The notes below the pieces were generated by a model. It saw nothing but the letters and a program-made list of their open reading frames with translations, did no database searches and was not told the DNA's origin. A stretch of 64,000 nucleotides of DNA from Alphaproteobacteria bacterium (GTDB taxonomy: Bacteria > Pseudomonadota > Alphaproteobacteria > Rhizobiales > Xanthobacteraceae), in contig VBAH01000014.1 of assembly GCA_005884685.1 (NCBI GenBank), forward strand, positions 1-64,000, in the 5' to 3' direction. Shown piece by piece: positions 1-7,498 of this stretch. The translations under genes were made by a program, and so were the position numbers. The stretch's first letter is position 1. Every line of letters begins with the position of its first letter.

Positions 1-357
1 GTCATCCGCGAAGGCGAACGGCAGGTCCATCGCCTCGAATTCCTTCGCGCCGAGCGGGGCGAACTTCGCGGTCGAGGGACCGAGCATCTGCACGGCGCCG
101 AGCTGCAGCGCTTCGATCTCTTCCTTGTCCTTGTAGAGCGAGGAGTTCGGATAGACTTCGATCTTGGCCTTGCCGCCGGTATATTTCTCGGCCAGCTCCT
201 TGAACCGGATCGAGCCCTTGCCCTTCGGCGTGTCGTTCGCCACCACGTGGCTGTACTTGATGACGATCGGGGCTTGCGCCCAACCGGGGCGGCCGTAGGC
301 GGCGGCAATCGCTGCGCCGGTGAGCGCGGTGCCAAACTGGCGGCGGGAAAGTTTCAT
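1..357 (-). CDS. TRAP transporter solute-binding protein, DctP family (3' end outside window)
   Basis: The visible 119 residues begin with a twin-arginine-like signal (KLSRRQFGTAL), a hydrophobic stretch and a likely cleavage after GWA. The mature start (APIVIKYSHVVANDTPKG) and the segment with ELAEKYTGGKAKIEVYPNSS are typical of DctP-type periplasmic binding proteins of tripartite ATP-independent transporters, which capture C4-dicarboxylates or other organic acids. The start at 357 has an AGGAG Shine-Dalgarno just upstream. The gene lies 113 nt downstream of the lyase gene on the same strand, so it probably belongs to the tcu-like operon and brings in its substrate. The C-terminus and the expected DctQ/DctM membrane subunits lie beyond position 1. 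The family call is firm; the ligand is inferred from neighbours only. Confidence 0.85.
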   Translation of the reverse strand, partial: MKLSRRQFGTALTGAAIAAAYGRPGWAQAPIVIKYSHVVANDTPKGKGSIRFKELAEKYTGGKAKIEVYPNSSLYKDKEEIEALQLGAVQMLGPSTAKFAPLGAKEFEAMDLPFAFADD

Positions 358-470
358 CTGACTGCTCCTGTTGGACGCACCCCGGCTTAAGCCGGCGGTG
401 ACGGTTGTCCTCCCTAACCGCTGCGCGAGATGGCGCCCCTTCGGCCCGCGCGGCGATTGTTGAGGCTATC

Positions 471-1820
471 CTAGGGGGTGCGCGGCATCCGTACAACTCG
501 GTCCACCATCGCGGCGGCGGATCCAAGATAGTTCGCGGGGTCGCACAGTTTCCGCAATTGCTCCTCCGGAAGCGCAACCCGGATTTCCGGATCGGCGATG
601 AGAATGTCGAACAGGGAACGCCCCTGCCCCAACGCTTCCCGGCACGCCGCATAGACCTTGTCGTGGGCGGCCTGACGGCCGAGATGTGGCGCCAATCCCA
701 TCATGACGGCTTCTGCGACAATTAGTCCTTGCGTCAGGTCAAGGTTTTTCCGCATGCGACTTTCGTCGACCACCAGGCCTTCGAGCATGAACTTCGCCTG
801 CGCGAGCGAGCCCGCGGCGAGGATGAAGCTCTCCGGAACCGCCATCCATTCGACGTGCCACGGCCCGGTGGCGCGCTCGAAATCCTGCACCATGGCGTCA
901 AGCATCAGGCCCGCATGCTGGCGCACCGCCTTGGCGTTCGCGACCAGCACTTCGGAGGAGATCGGATTGCGTTTTTGCGGCATGGTACTCGAGGCGCCGC
1001 GATGGCTGGCGAACGGCTCGAACGCCTCGCCGAGTTCCGTCATCATCAGCAACATGACGTCGAAGCCGATCTTGCCGAGCGAGCCGGTGACGAGGCCGAG
1101 GAAATTCACGGTTTCGGCGACAGCGTCGCGCGCGACGTGCCAGGTGATCGGCGGATCGGCGAGCTTCAGCTCGCGCGCGTATTCGCGCCGCACCGCGAGG
1201 CCCGCATCGCCGAGCGAGGCGAGCGTACCGGCCGCGCCGCCAAGCTGGGCCATCAGCACGCGCGGCTTTAATTCATGCAGCCGCTCGGCGTGGCGGTCCA
1301 TCATGGAGAGCCACACCGCGCATTTGTAGCCGAAGGTGATCGGCAGCGCCTGTTGCAGATGCGTGCGGCCGGGCATCGGCGTGTCGCGATATTTTTCCGC
1401 GAGCCGTGCGAGCGCGGCCGACACTGCCGTCATGTCGCGCTCGATAATCTGCAGCCCGGCGCGGATCTGCAGCACCGTCGCGGTATCGACGATGTCCTGG
1501 GTGGTCGTGCCCCAATGCAGGTAACGCCCGGCCTCGCCGAGCTTCCCGGAAAGCTGACGTACGAGTCCGAGGATCGGGTAGCCGACGTTCTCGGCTTCGT
1601 GCTTGAGCACATCGCGGTCGATGGAGACTGACGATGCCAGCCTGGCGATGGCCTCGGCCGCCTCGCGCGGGATCACGCCGAGCCGCCCCTGCGCGACCGC
1701 GAGCGCCACTTCGGCCTCGACATAGCATTTGAGCTGGTTCTCGTCGGAAAACACCGCCCGCATTTCGGCGGTCCCGAACATGTCCTTGAAGATGTCGCTG
1801 TCGAGGACGGTAGAGGGCAT
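471..1820 (-). CDS. Aspartase/fumarase-superfamily lyase (PcaB / PurB-like)
   Basis: This 449-residue protein carries the three conserved regions of the superfamily: HWGTTTQD (about 102-109), GRTHLQ (151-156) and the signature SSTMPQKRNP (277-286), whose loop holds the catalytic serine. Members cleave C-N or C-O bonds next to a carboxylate and release fumarate, or catalyse cycloisomerisation as in 3-carboxy-cis,cis-muconate cycloisomerase. Overall length and C-terminus resemble the PcaB/adenylosuccinate lyase branch, but it is unlikely to be the housekeeping PurB because it sits in a catabolic operon. Its ATG overlaps the tcuB stop by one base (TGATG), which suggests translational coupling. 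I infer that it acts on the acid oxidised by TcuA or on a related succinyl adduct; the substrate cannot be read from sequence. Confidence 0.8.
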   Translation of the reverse strand: MPSTVLDSDIFKDMFGTAEMRAVFSDENQLKCYVEAEVALAVAQGRLGVIPREAAEAIARLASSVSIDRDVLKHEAENVGYPILGLVRQLSGKLGEAGRYLHWGTTTQDIVDTATVLQIRAGLQIIERDMTAVSAALARLAEKYRDTPMPGRTHLQQALPITFGYKCAVWLSMMDRHAERLHELKPRVLMAQLGGAAGTLASLGDAGLAVRREYARELKLADPPITWHVARDAVAETVNFLGLVTGSLGKIGFDVMLLMMTELGEAFEPFASHRGASSTMPQKRNPISSEVLVANAKAVRQHAGLMLDAMVQDFERATGPWHVEWMAVPESFILAAGSLAQAKFMLEGLVVDESRMRKNLDLTQGLIVAEAVMMGLAPHLGRQAAHDKVYAACREALGQGRSLFDILIADPEIRVALPEEQLRKLCDPANYLGSAAAMVDRVVRMPRTP

Positions 1821-2959
1821 CAGTCTTTACTCATGAAAGCGCGGTGTTCCTTGGCGTAGTGCAGCAGCGCGGCGAAACGATAGATGCCGTGCACGAATTT
1901 TCCATATGGCATCGTAATGAACAGCGCGAACACCACGCCGAGATGCAGCGCGAGCAAGAGCGGCATCGCGGGCGTCGCGCGCAGCAGCAGCAGCGCGAGG
2001 CCCGTGAGGCTGGTCAGAAACAGCATCACGATGAACGCCATCTCCATGCCGGTAGCGCGCGCGTCCACCATGACGGGATCGCGCCGCAGCTTCGCGATCA
2101 GCAGCCCGAGCGGGCCGAAGATCAGCCCGACGCCGCCGAGCGTCCCGAGCACCACCGGCAGGTCCCACCATGGATACGGCGCCTCGCGCGCAAGCAGGTA
2201 ATGATAGAGCGTCGCCACGCAGGTCGACGCGAAGCAGAACGCGAAGCCGTAGAACGTGAGGTGATGGTAGAACGCGCGCCGGTCGTTCGGCCGTTCGTCA
2301 TGATTGTAGCAGCCAATGCCGCCGCCATCGAGATAACGCAAGCTCGCGGCATCGCGCATCGCCTGCCACCATGCACCGGGCGCAAGCCGCACCGGATCGC
2401 CGATGTCGCGCCAGAAGGCGCGCACCCCCATCGCCAGCGCGACGATGGCGTAGAGGAACGCGGCGCCAAACAGCAGCGCCATCGCGTTGTGCGGCATCAG
2501 CAGGTAGAACGCGCCGGAGCCGGTGTGCGTTCCGAACAGCACGCGCGGATCGTGCCACGCGACGAATCCGAGAATAAACGCCGCGACGCTCAGCGCCGCC
2601 ACGATGCTGACGACCAACCCGTTGCGCGCAAACATCGGCGCCAAGGCACGCGGCCAGGCGTAGGCCGCATACGAATCGTCGCGCACCTGCGCCAGCACGC
2701 GCGGCACGTTGACGTCGAACTCGTGCGGCGGCGAGAACTGGCAATCGACGTAACACGCGCCGCACGAATGACAGAGGTTGGCGAGATAGTTCAGGTCGCC
2801 GTCGGGAAATGCGCGGCGCATCTCCATCGCGGGAAACACCGCGCACAGGCCCTCGCAATAGCGGCACGAGTTGCACACCGTCATGAGCCGGTCGGCCTCG
2901 GCGAGCAGCGGGCTCGCGTGGCTGCCCGGCCGGGCGCCCGCCTTCTCAGTTGCGGGCAT
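1820..2959 (-). CDS. tcuB: Tricarballylate utilization protein TcuB (CitB-like), 2x[4Fe-4S] membrane electron carrier
   Basis: The soluble N-terminus has two complete CxxCxxCxxxC sets (Cys29/32/35/39 and Cys63/66/69/73), enough for two [4Fe-4S] clusters. From about residue 105 the protein alternates hydrophobic helices with loops, roughly six membrane segments, as in TcuB/CitB proteins. In Salmonella TcuB reoxidises the FADH2 of tricarballylate dehydrogenase TcuA and passes electrons to the membrane quinone pool. Here the start overlaps the end of tcuA by 14 bases and the stop overlaps the lyase start, so the three genes form a tightly coupled operon. Length (379 aa) is normal for the family. 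Function is assigned from the cysteine pattern, topology and adjacency to tcuA. Confidence 0.9.
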   Translation of the reverse strand: MPATEKAGARPGSHASPLLAEADRLMTVCNSCRYCEGLCAVFPAMEMRRAFPDGDLNYLANLCHSCGACYVDCQFSPPHEFDVNVPRVLAQVRDDSYAAYAWPRALAPMFARNGLVVSIVAALSVAAFILGFVAWHDPRVLFGTHTGSGAFYLLMPHNAMALLFGAAFLYAIVALAMGVRAFWRDIGDPVRLAPGAWWQAMRDAASLRYLDGGGIGCYNHDERPNDRRAFYHHLTFYGFAFCFASTCVATLYHYLLAREAPYPWWDLPVVLGTLGGVGLIFGPLGLLIAKLRRDPVMVDARATGMEMAFIVMLFLTSLTGLALLLLRATPAMPLLLALHLGVVFALFITMPYGKFVHGIYRFAALLHYAKEHRAFMSKD

Positions 2960-4343
2960 GTTTTGCAGCCTCCGTCCCGGCGATGCGGCCGAACACGCTG
3001 CCGATGGTCATGCCGATGCCGGCCGCATAGCCGCGCCCGAGCACGTTGCCGGCCATGATTTCGCCGGCCGCGAACATGTTGGCCGACGGCCTGCCGTCGC
3101 GCATCAGCATGCGCGCCTGCCTGTTCACGCGTGTCGCGAGATACGTGAAGGTGATCCCGGGCCGCACCGGATAGGCATAATAGGGTGCGGTCTCGATGCG
3201 CCGCGCCCAATGCGATTTCGGCGGCTCAAGCCCTTCGGTGCGGCAATCGTCCAGAATCGTGTCGTCGAAGGTGCCCGGCCGCACCGCGGCGTTGAAATCC
3301 GCCACGGTCTTGTCCAGCGCATCGGGATCGAGCGAAAGCGTGCCCGCCAGTTCGCGGATGCTTGTCGCCGCGATCGGCGGATAGAGCGAGGGCATGAACA
3401 GCGTCAGTGCGGTCGCGTCGAAGATGATGTAGGCGATCTGGTCCGGCTGCTGCGCCACCAGGCGCCCCCAGATCGCATAGCGCTTCGGCCAGATGTCCTC
3501 GCCCTCGTCGTAGAAGCGCCGTGCGTTTTTGTTCACCACGATGCCGAACACCACGCAGTCGAGCCGCGTGATGATGCCGCCGTCGTATTTCGGCGCGCGC
3601 GCATCGATCGCGACCGCGTGGCATTGGGTCGGGTCGCCGGTTTCCTGCACGCCGCGCTCGATCAGCAGTTTCAGCACGGTGCCGCGATTGTTCGGCGTGC
3701 CGCGGATCAAAAAATTGTCCGCCGCCGCGCCCCAGGATTGCTTCAGCCACTCGATATTGGATTCGAACCCGCCGCAGGCCGCGACGAACGTCGCGGCGCG
3801 AACCGTATGACGCTCGCCGCCACGCCGCACGGTCGCCGACAGGAACATCCCGTTGTCGATGGCGAGGTCGATCACCTCCGCCTCGTAGGCGATCGCAACG
3901 CCAAGGCCTTCCGCCGTCAGATACAGCGCGTTGAGCATCGAGCGCCCGCCGCCGAGGAAGAACGAGTTGGTGCGGCCGAGGCTCAACGTGCCGCCGAGCG
4001 AGGGCTGGAAGCGCACGCCCTGTTGCGGCAGCCAGTCGAGCACCGCCTTCGACTCGTGGATCATGTGGCGCGCCAGCGCCTCGTCGGTCGCCCCCCTGGT
4101 GACCTGCAAGAGGTCGGAGAAGAACTCCTCCTCCGGGTAGGGCCCGCTCAAGGTCGCGGTCGCGGCATCGTGCGCGCAGCGGATGTTGCGGGTGTGGCGC
4201 GTGTTGCCGCCGCGATAGAACTTCGACGCCATCTCGACGACGAGCACGCGCGCACCGCTGCGCGCCGCCGCGATCGCCGCACACAGCGCCGCATTGCCGC
4301 CGCCGGCCACCAGCACGTCGTATTTCGTGGTCAGTTCAGTCAC
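2946..4343 (-). CDS. tcuA: FAD-dependent tricarballylate dehydrogenase
   Basis: A 465-residue flavoprotein of the succinate dehydrogenase/fumarate reductase flavoprotein family. The N-terminal dinucleotide motif (AGGGNAA, about 13-19) and the acidic strand end VVE (35-37) bind FAD. The C-terminal block with GEIMAGNV and GRGYAAGIG contacts the isoalloxazine side. The segment YRGGNTRHTRNIR is characteristic of the TcuA/CobZ group. TcuA oxidises tricarballylate to cis-aconitate, which enters the citric acid cycle. The best start is GTG at 4343, giving a short N-terminus before the FAD motif. It is the first gene of a minus-strand operon (tcuA-tcuB-lyase-TRAP). The identity of the natural tricarboxylate here is inferred from family and neighbours. 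Confidence 0.88.
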   Translation of the reverse strand: MTELTTKYDVLVAGGGNAALCAAIAAARSGARVLVVEMASKFYRGGNTRHTRNIRCAHDAATATLSGPYPEEEFFSDLLQVTRGATDEALARHMIHESKAVLDWLPQQGVRFQPSLGGTLSLGRTNSFFLGGGRSMLNALYLTAEGLGVAIAYEAEVIDLAIDNGMFLSATVRRGGERHTVRAATFVAACGGFESNIEWLKQSWGAAADNFLIRGTPNNRGTVLKLLIERGVQETGDPTQCHAVAIDARAPKYDGGIITRLDCVVFGIVVNKNARRFYDEGEDIWPKRYAIWGRLVAQQPDQIAYIIFDATALTLFMPSLYPPIAATSIRELAGTLSLDPDALDKTVADFNAAVRPGTFDDTILDDCRTEGLEPPKSHWARRIETAPYYAYPVRPGITFTYLATRVNRQARMLMRDGRPSANMFAAGEIMAGNVLGRGYAAGIGMTIGSVFGRIAGTEAAKHARN

Positions 4344-4684
4344 GCGGCCTCGAACTTAGCAGACCCGCGCGGATTGCAAGACGGGAACCGGGCGCCCAAA
4401 GCGATTCGAACCCCTCCCCCGGCCCGCGTATGGAGGCAGCGGCCAATTCCCTCGCTGCATGAATTTTTCCAAAAACCGGGTGGCCCCGGCATGCAACCCC
4501 GCCACGTCGAACCCTGCCGATCCCTTTTGAATTTTGGCGAACTATCCGAACGTATAGGTGGCCTGCAGCCTCCGACTCTGTACGGTTTTGTACGATGCGT
4601 CCTGCTGGCGCGCTGAGCCTTGTTGCGACGCTGTCATGGCGCGCGGACGTGCGGCCAGCGGGCTTGTTGCGATCCGGGGTCAGA
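4344..4684. other. Intergenic stretch upstream of tcuA
   Basis: About 340 bases between tcuA (minus) and a small plus-strand gene. It contains one recognisable item, a degenerate tRNA 3'-end remnant near 4391-4417, annotated separately. The tcuA promoter must lie here, but I see no convincing sigma-70 hexamers. Confidence 0.4.
4391..4417 (-). pseudogene. tRNA-Arg 3'-end-like remnant
   Basis: Read on the minus strand, this matches the T-arm and 3' acceptor of the tRNA-Arg at 5258-5334 (AGGGGTTCGAATC followed by a G-rich acceptor half), with mismatches in the T-stem (CGCTT for CCCTT) and no CCA. It has no D-arm or anticodon arm, so it is not a functional tRNA. It may be an old attachment-site scar, or a chance match to the universal T-loop. 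Confidence 0.4.
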
Positions 4685-4894
4685 ATGTCGAAGGCGACCT
4701 TCCTCACAACGCAACTGAGAGAGTCTGCCCCCTACCTTCGGGACGCAGGCTTTCGCCAGACGGCTGACCTGTTGATGGCGAGTGCTGACGAAATGGAGGC
4801 CCTGCAAACCCTGCTTCCGCGCGGCACTCAAGATGAGCCAACCAGGCGCGCGAGAGAGAGCGCGGATCGCGGCGCATCGGGGCGCAGGAACTAG
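4685..4894 (+). CDS. Small hypothetical protein, 69 aa
   Basis: The product starts MSKATFLTTQLRESAPYLRD and continues with an amphipathic helical segment to about residue 43, followed by a charged Arg/Glu-rich tail. An in-frame upstream extension exists, but the ATG at 4685 follows GGGGTCAGA, which can serve as a ribosome-binding site, so I chose it. No known domain is recognised. It sits beside another small helical protein (4926-5123, opposite strand) and next to the tRNA-Arg gene, a typical place for accessory ORFans. It could be a conserved small rhizobial protein or a chance open frame; codon use looks plausible, but the evidence is thin. Confidence 0.45.
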   Translation: MSKATFLTTQLRESAPYLRDAGFRQTADLLMASADEMEALQTLLPRGTQDEPTRRARESADRGASGRRN

Positions 4895-4925
4895 CGGCCG
4901 GACGTTCGCCGCGTGGGCCACACGA

Positions 4926-5123
4926 TCAAGCGACGAATGAAGTCGGGCGATCCCGGGTAACGATCAGTCCTGCGGATTCGGGTTCGGCTGGCAACCTGTC
5001 GGCAAGCGCCTCGTAGCGTGCGGCAAACGTCAGCCACACCTGGGCGGCGGCAGGATCAGCCAACAGCGATGCCTCTTCACGGCAACGCTCGGCTTGTTGG
5101 CGACAGCGGGCTGGGTCGTACAT
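4926..5123 (-). CDS. Small hypothetical protein of the YRRQAEECR type, 65 aa
   Basis: The product begins MYDPARCRQQAERCREEAS and is predicted mostly alpha-helical. It resembles a common group of very short Bradyrhizobium-type proteins of unknown function with an N-terminal (Y/C)RxQAExCRxxA pattern followed by a W-containing helix (VWLTFAARYEALAD here). The ATG at 5123 has a strong GAGGGGAG Shine-Dalgarno at good spacing, which supports a real gene. It lies immediately beside tRNA-Arg and is transcribed in the same direction. The two cysteines flank the first helix. No function is known for the group and none is inferred. Confidence 0.65.
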   Translation of the reverse strand: MYDPARCRQQAERCREEASLLADPAAAQVWLTFAARYEALADRLPAEPESAGLIVTRDRPTSFVA

Positions 5124-5257
5124 GTGCTCCCCTCATGCAGATGCTTCGGGGTGCCAGGATGCAGGTGCGCGTGGATACGGACAAATGAACCAAAGGGCCA
5201 ACGAGCTAGCCTCTTGGTATACCGGAGGCAGACTGACGATGAAGAAAGTCGTGAAGC

Positions 5258-5380
<123 letters not shown>

Positions 5381-5412
5381 GTTTGCATGGGATTCTGCGC
5401 GAAAGCTCCTCC

Positions 5413-5448
5413 GGCAGAGGTCAGGCGTTCGAATCCCTTCGGGCGCGC
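5413..5448 (+). pseudogene. tRNA-Arg 3'-half fragment, inverted relative to the intact gene
   Basis: On the plus strand this reads GGCAGAGGTCAGG, one mismatch (C for G), then GTTCGAATCCCTTCGGGCGCGC, i.e. the anticodon-stem 3' strand through T-arm and acceptor of tRNA-Arg(CCG). The CCA is altered. It abuts a truncated aldo/keto reductase, so this is a recombination junction rather than a gene. Confidence 0.75.
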
Positions 5449-5454
5449 AAGCGC

Positions 5455-5745
5455 CGATCCCTTGCGGTGGAGCGCGGCATTGCGGTGATTGCCAATTACC
5501 CCCTAGCGAGCGGCTCGGCCGTTCGCGCGGTCGAGCGCCGCCCGCTGCCCGACTGGGCCGCAGACATCGATTGCACGAGCTGGTCGCAACTCCTGCTCAA
5601 GTTCGCCGTCAGTCATCCGGCTATCACGTGCGCCATACCGGGAACTGGCAACCCCGAGCACATGGCCGACAATGTCCGTGCCGGCATCGGACGGATGCCC
5701 GATGAAGCGATGCGCAAGCGGATCGCAGTCGCCTGTGCCGAGTGA
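5455..5745 (+). pseudogene. Aldo/keto reductase, 3' fragment
   Basis: The translated piece (ERGIAVIANYP, a middle part with DWAADIDCTSWSQLLLKF, then CAIPGTGNPEHMADN) matches the C-terminal third of bacterial aldo/keto reductases, which form a TIM barrel and reduce carbonyls with NADPH. The barrel strands with the catalytic Asp-Tyr-Lys-His residues are missing, because homology starts just after the tRNA-Arg 3' fragment at 5448. No credible start codon or ribosome-binding site precedes it. It is most simply a gene cut by an insertion or deletion at the tRNA fragment, with the 5' part lost from this window. The stop codon is at 5743-5745. Confidence 0.75.
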
Positions 5746-5807
5746 TACCCTCTCCCCCGCGGTAATGGACACCGCTCAGTTCCTGGCGCCATAGATAGAG
5801 GACGCAG

Positions 5808-6314
5808 ATGATCGATCGTCGTAGCGCAATCATTGCAGCCGTGGGATTCTCAGCCGCTTGGATGCTGACGTCTTCATCAACACGCGCTCAGCAAAGCTTT
5901 CAGCGCTTCCTGCCATTGCTCGTCGACCTTCCAGGCTGGGAGGGCAACAAGCCCGATGGGATGGCTATGGAAACTGCCGGCCACAGCATGGTTGCAGCGA
6001 CCCGCGAATACGAACGCGGCGATGCGCGCCTCAATGTTCAGATACTCGTAGGACCAGCCGCCCAAGGGGGAGTGGCAACGATTACCTCCGGAATGAAGGT
6101 TGAAACCAGTGAAGCCCGCATGAGCACATCGACGATCGATGGCTTGCAGGTGGCCATCACCTTCACCAAAACTGACAAATCGGGCGTGATCCTCGTGGCA
6201 CTCGGGCCGAGCGCGCTATTCAGCTTCTCGTTCAACGATCTTTCCGAGGAAGAGGCGTTAGCGCTGGCGAAAAGATTCAACTGGAAAGGCATTCAGGCGG
6301 CTCTCGGTAAGTAG
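5808..6314 (+). CDS. Hypothetical exported protein, 168 aa
   Basis: It begins MIDRRSAIIAAVGFSAAWM, a signal-like N-terminus with an RR pair and a hydrophobic core ending near STRAQQ, so export by Tat or Sec is likely. The mature part (about 140 aa) contains LPGWEGNKPDGMAME near its start and a predicted mixed alpha/beta body ending FNWKGIQAALGK. No known domain is recognised. The start at 5808 follows AGAGGACGCAG, a usable ribosome-binding site. By eye its base composition is less GC-rich than the flanking housekeeping genes. It lies inside the segment bounded by the tRNA-Arg repeats, so acquisition by transfer is possible. Confidence 0.7.
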   Translation: MIDRRSAIIAAVGFSAAWMLTSSSTRAQQSFQRFLPLLVDLPGWEGNKPDGMAMETAGHSMVAATREYERGDARLNVQILVGPAAQGGVATITSGMKVETSEARMSTSTIDGLQVAITFTKTDKSGVILVALGPSALFSFSFNDLSEEEALALAKRFNWKGIQAALGK

Positions 6315-6430
6315 GCTGATCAACGGGCGAGCCCGCGACGTGTCTCGCACGCGCCCTTGACACCCTCGCGGCGCGAGGACGATGGTTTCCTTAGCGCTTT
6401 AGAGAACAATTCGACGTGGCGGAGGAAACC

Positions 6431-7495
6431 ATGCGGTTGGTAGCAGAGAGGGCGAGCGAACGCGCGCGCCCTCAGCGTAACCATTTCACGCGACGCGCGT
6501 TTGTTGCGGCAGCCATGGCGGCGCCATTTGTCAGCGGCAAGGCAGGGGCTGCTGGATCGCTTAACGCCTACTCGATCTGGCCCGAAAACTACGCGCGTCC
6601 AATGATGGAGGCGTTCGAGAAGGCCTCAGGCATTGCGGTCAAATTCGTGCGTTTCTCCTCGGGGGAAGCGCTCGCGCGCGTGGCCGCTGAGAAAAACAAT
6701 CCGCAAATCGATGTGCTGTTCGGTGGCCCGGTCGAGACCTTTACGGCCGGCCAGAGCAAAGGCCTGTTCGAGGCCTACAAGTCTCCGTCCTTCGGCGACC
6801 TGCCCTCTCGCTTCAAGGACGCAAACGGTCAGTGGACCGCGATCGCGGACGATCCGCTCGTATTCATGACCAATTCTGGCTTCCTCAAGCAGCACAATCT
6901 GCAGCCGCCCGGCTCGTGGGACGATCTGCTCAACCCCGCCTACAAGGACATGCTGCAAATGGCCGACGCGCGCACATCCGGCACCGCCGTCACGCGCATC
7001 TTCTCGATCCTGCAGGTGCACGACCGCAACGAGGACGCCGCCTTCGCCTATATGAAAAAGCTGCGCAAGAACATTCAGTCTTATACCAAGAGCGGCGGCG
7101 GCGGCACATTGCCCGTCGGTCTTGGGCAGGCAGGCGGCGGCATCTTCTTCATCGTTGATGCGCTGTTTACGCGGCAAAAAGGCTACGACGTCCAGATCAG
7201 CTTCCCGAAGGAAGGCATCGGCTCGGCGGCGGAATGCATCGCGCTGATCAAGGGCGCGAAAAACGCCGACGCCGGCAAGAAGCTGATCGACTGGGCGACA
7301 AGCCCGGACATGCAGTCACTGCTAGCGCCCAACAAGATCAACTTCATTCCGGCGCATCCCAAGGTCGCGACCGAACCGTCACTTGCCGAGGTGCTCAAGG
7401 GCGCCAAGATCATCGAGATTGACGAAGCGTGGGCCGGCTCCAACCGCCAACGCATCATCGAACGTTGGATCGCCGAAGTCCTCAATGCTGGCTAG
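6431..7495 (+). CDS. ABC transporter periplasmic solute-binding protein (ferric iron / phosphonate-type family 1)
   Basis: A Tat-like leader (HFTRRAFVAAAMAAP, then AGAAG) precedes a family-1 binding protein related to AfuA/FbpA and 2-aminoethylphosphonate binders: early NAYSIWPENYARPMMEAFEK, then VLFGG, then the hinge region DDPLVFMTNSGFL. I place the start at ATG 6431 because a perfect GGAGG lies five bases before it; the GTG at 6416 has no such site. Length (354 aa) is normal. It is followed after 3 bases by the permease gene and then the ATPase, giving a complete importer. The ligand (Fe3+, phosphonate, polyamine or other) cannot be decided; the tyrosine pair typical of ferric binders is not clearly evident. 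Confidence 0.85.
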   Translation: MRLVAERASERARPQRNHFTRRAFVAAAMAAPFVSGKAGAAGSLNAYSIWPENYARPMMEAFEKASGIAVKFVRFSSGEALARVAAEKNNPQIDVLFGGPVETFTAGQSKGLFEAYKSPSFGDLPSRFKDANGQWTAIADDPLVFMTNSGFLKQHNLQPPGSWDDLLNPAYKDMLQMADARTSGTAVTRIFSILQVHDRNEDAAFAYMKKLRKNIQSYTKSGGGGTLPVGLGQAGGGIFFIVDALFTRQKGYDVQISFPKEGIGSAAECIALIKGAKNADAGKKLIDWATSPDMQSLLAPNKINFIPAHPKVATEPSLAEVLKGAKIIEIDEAWAGSNRQRIIERWIAEVLNAG

Positions 7496-7498
7496 CCA

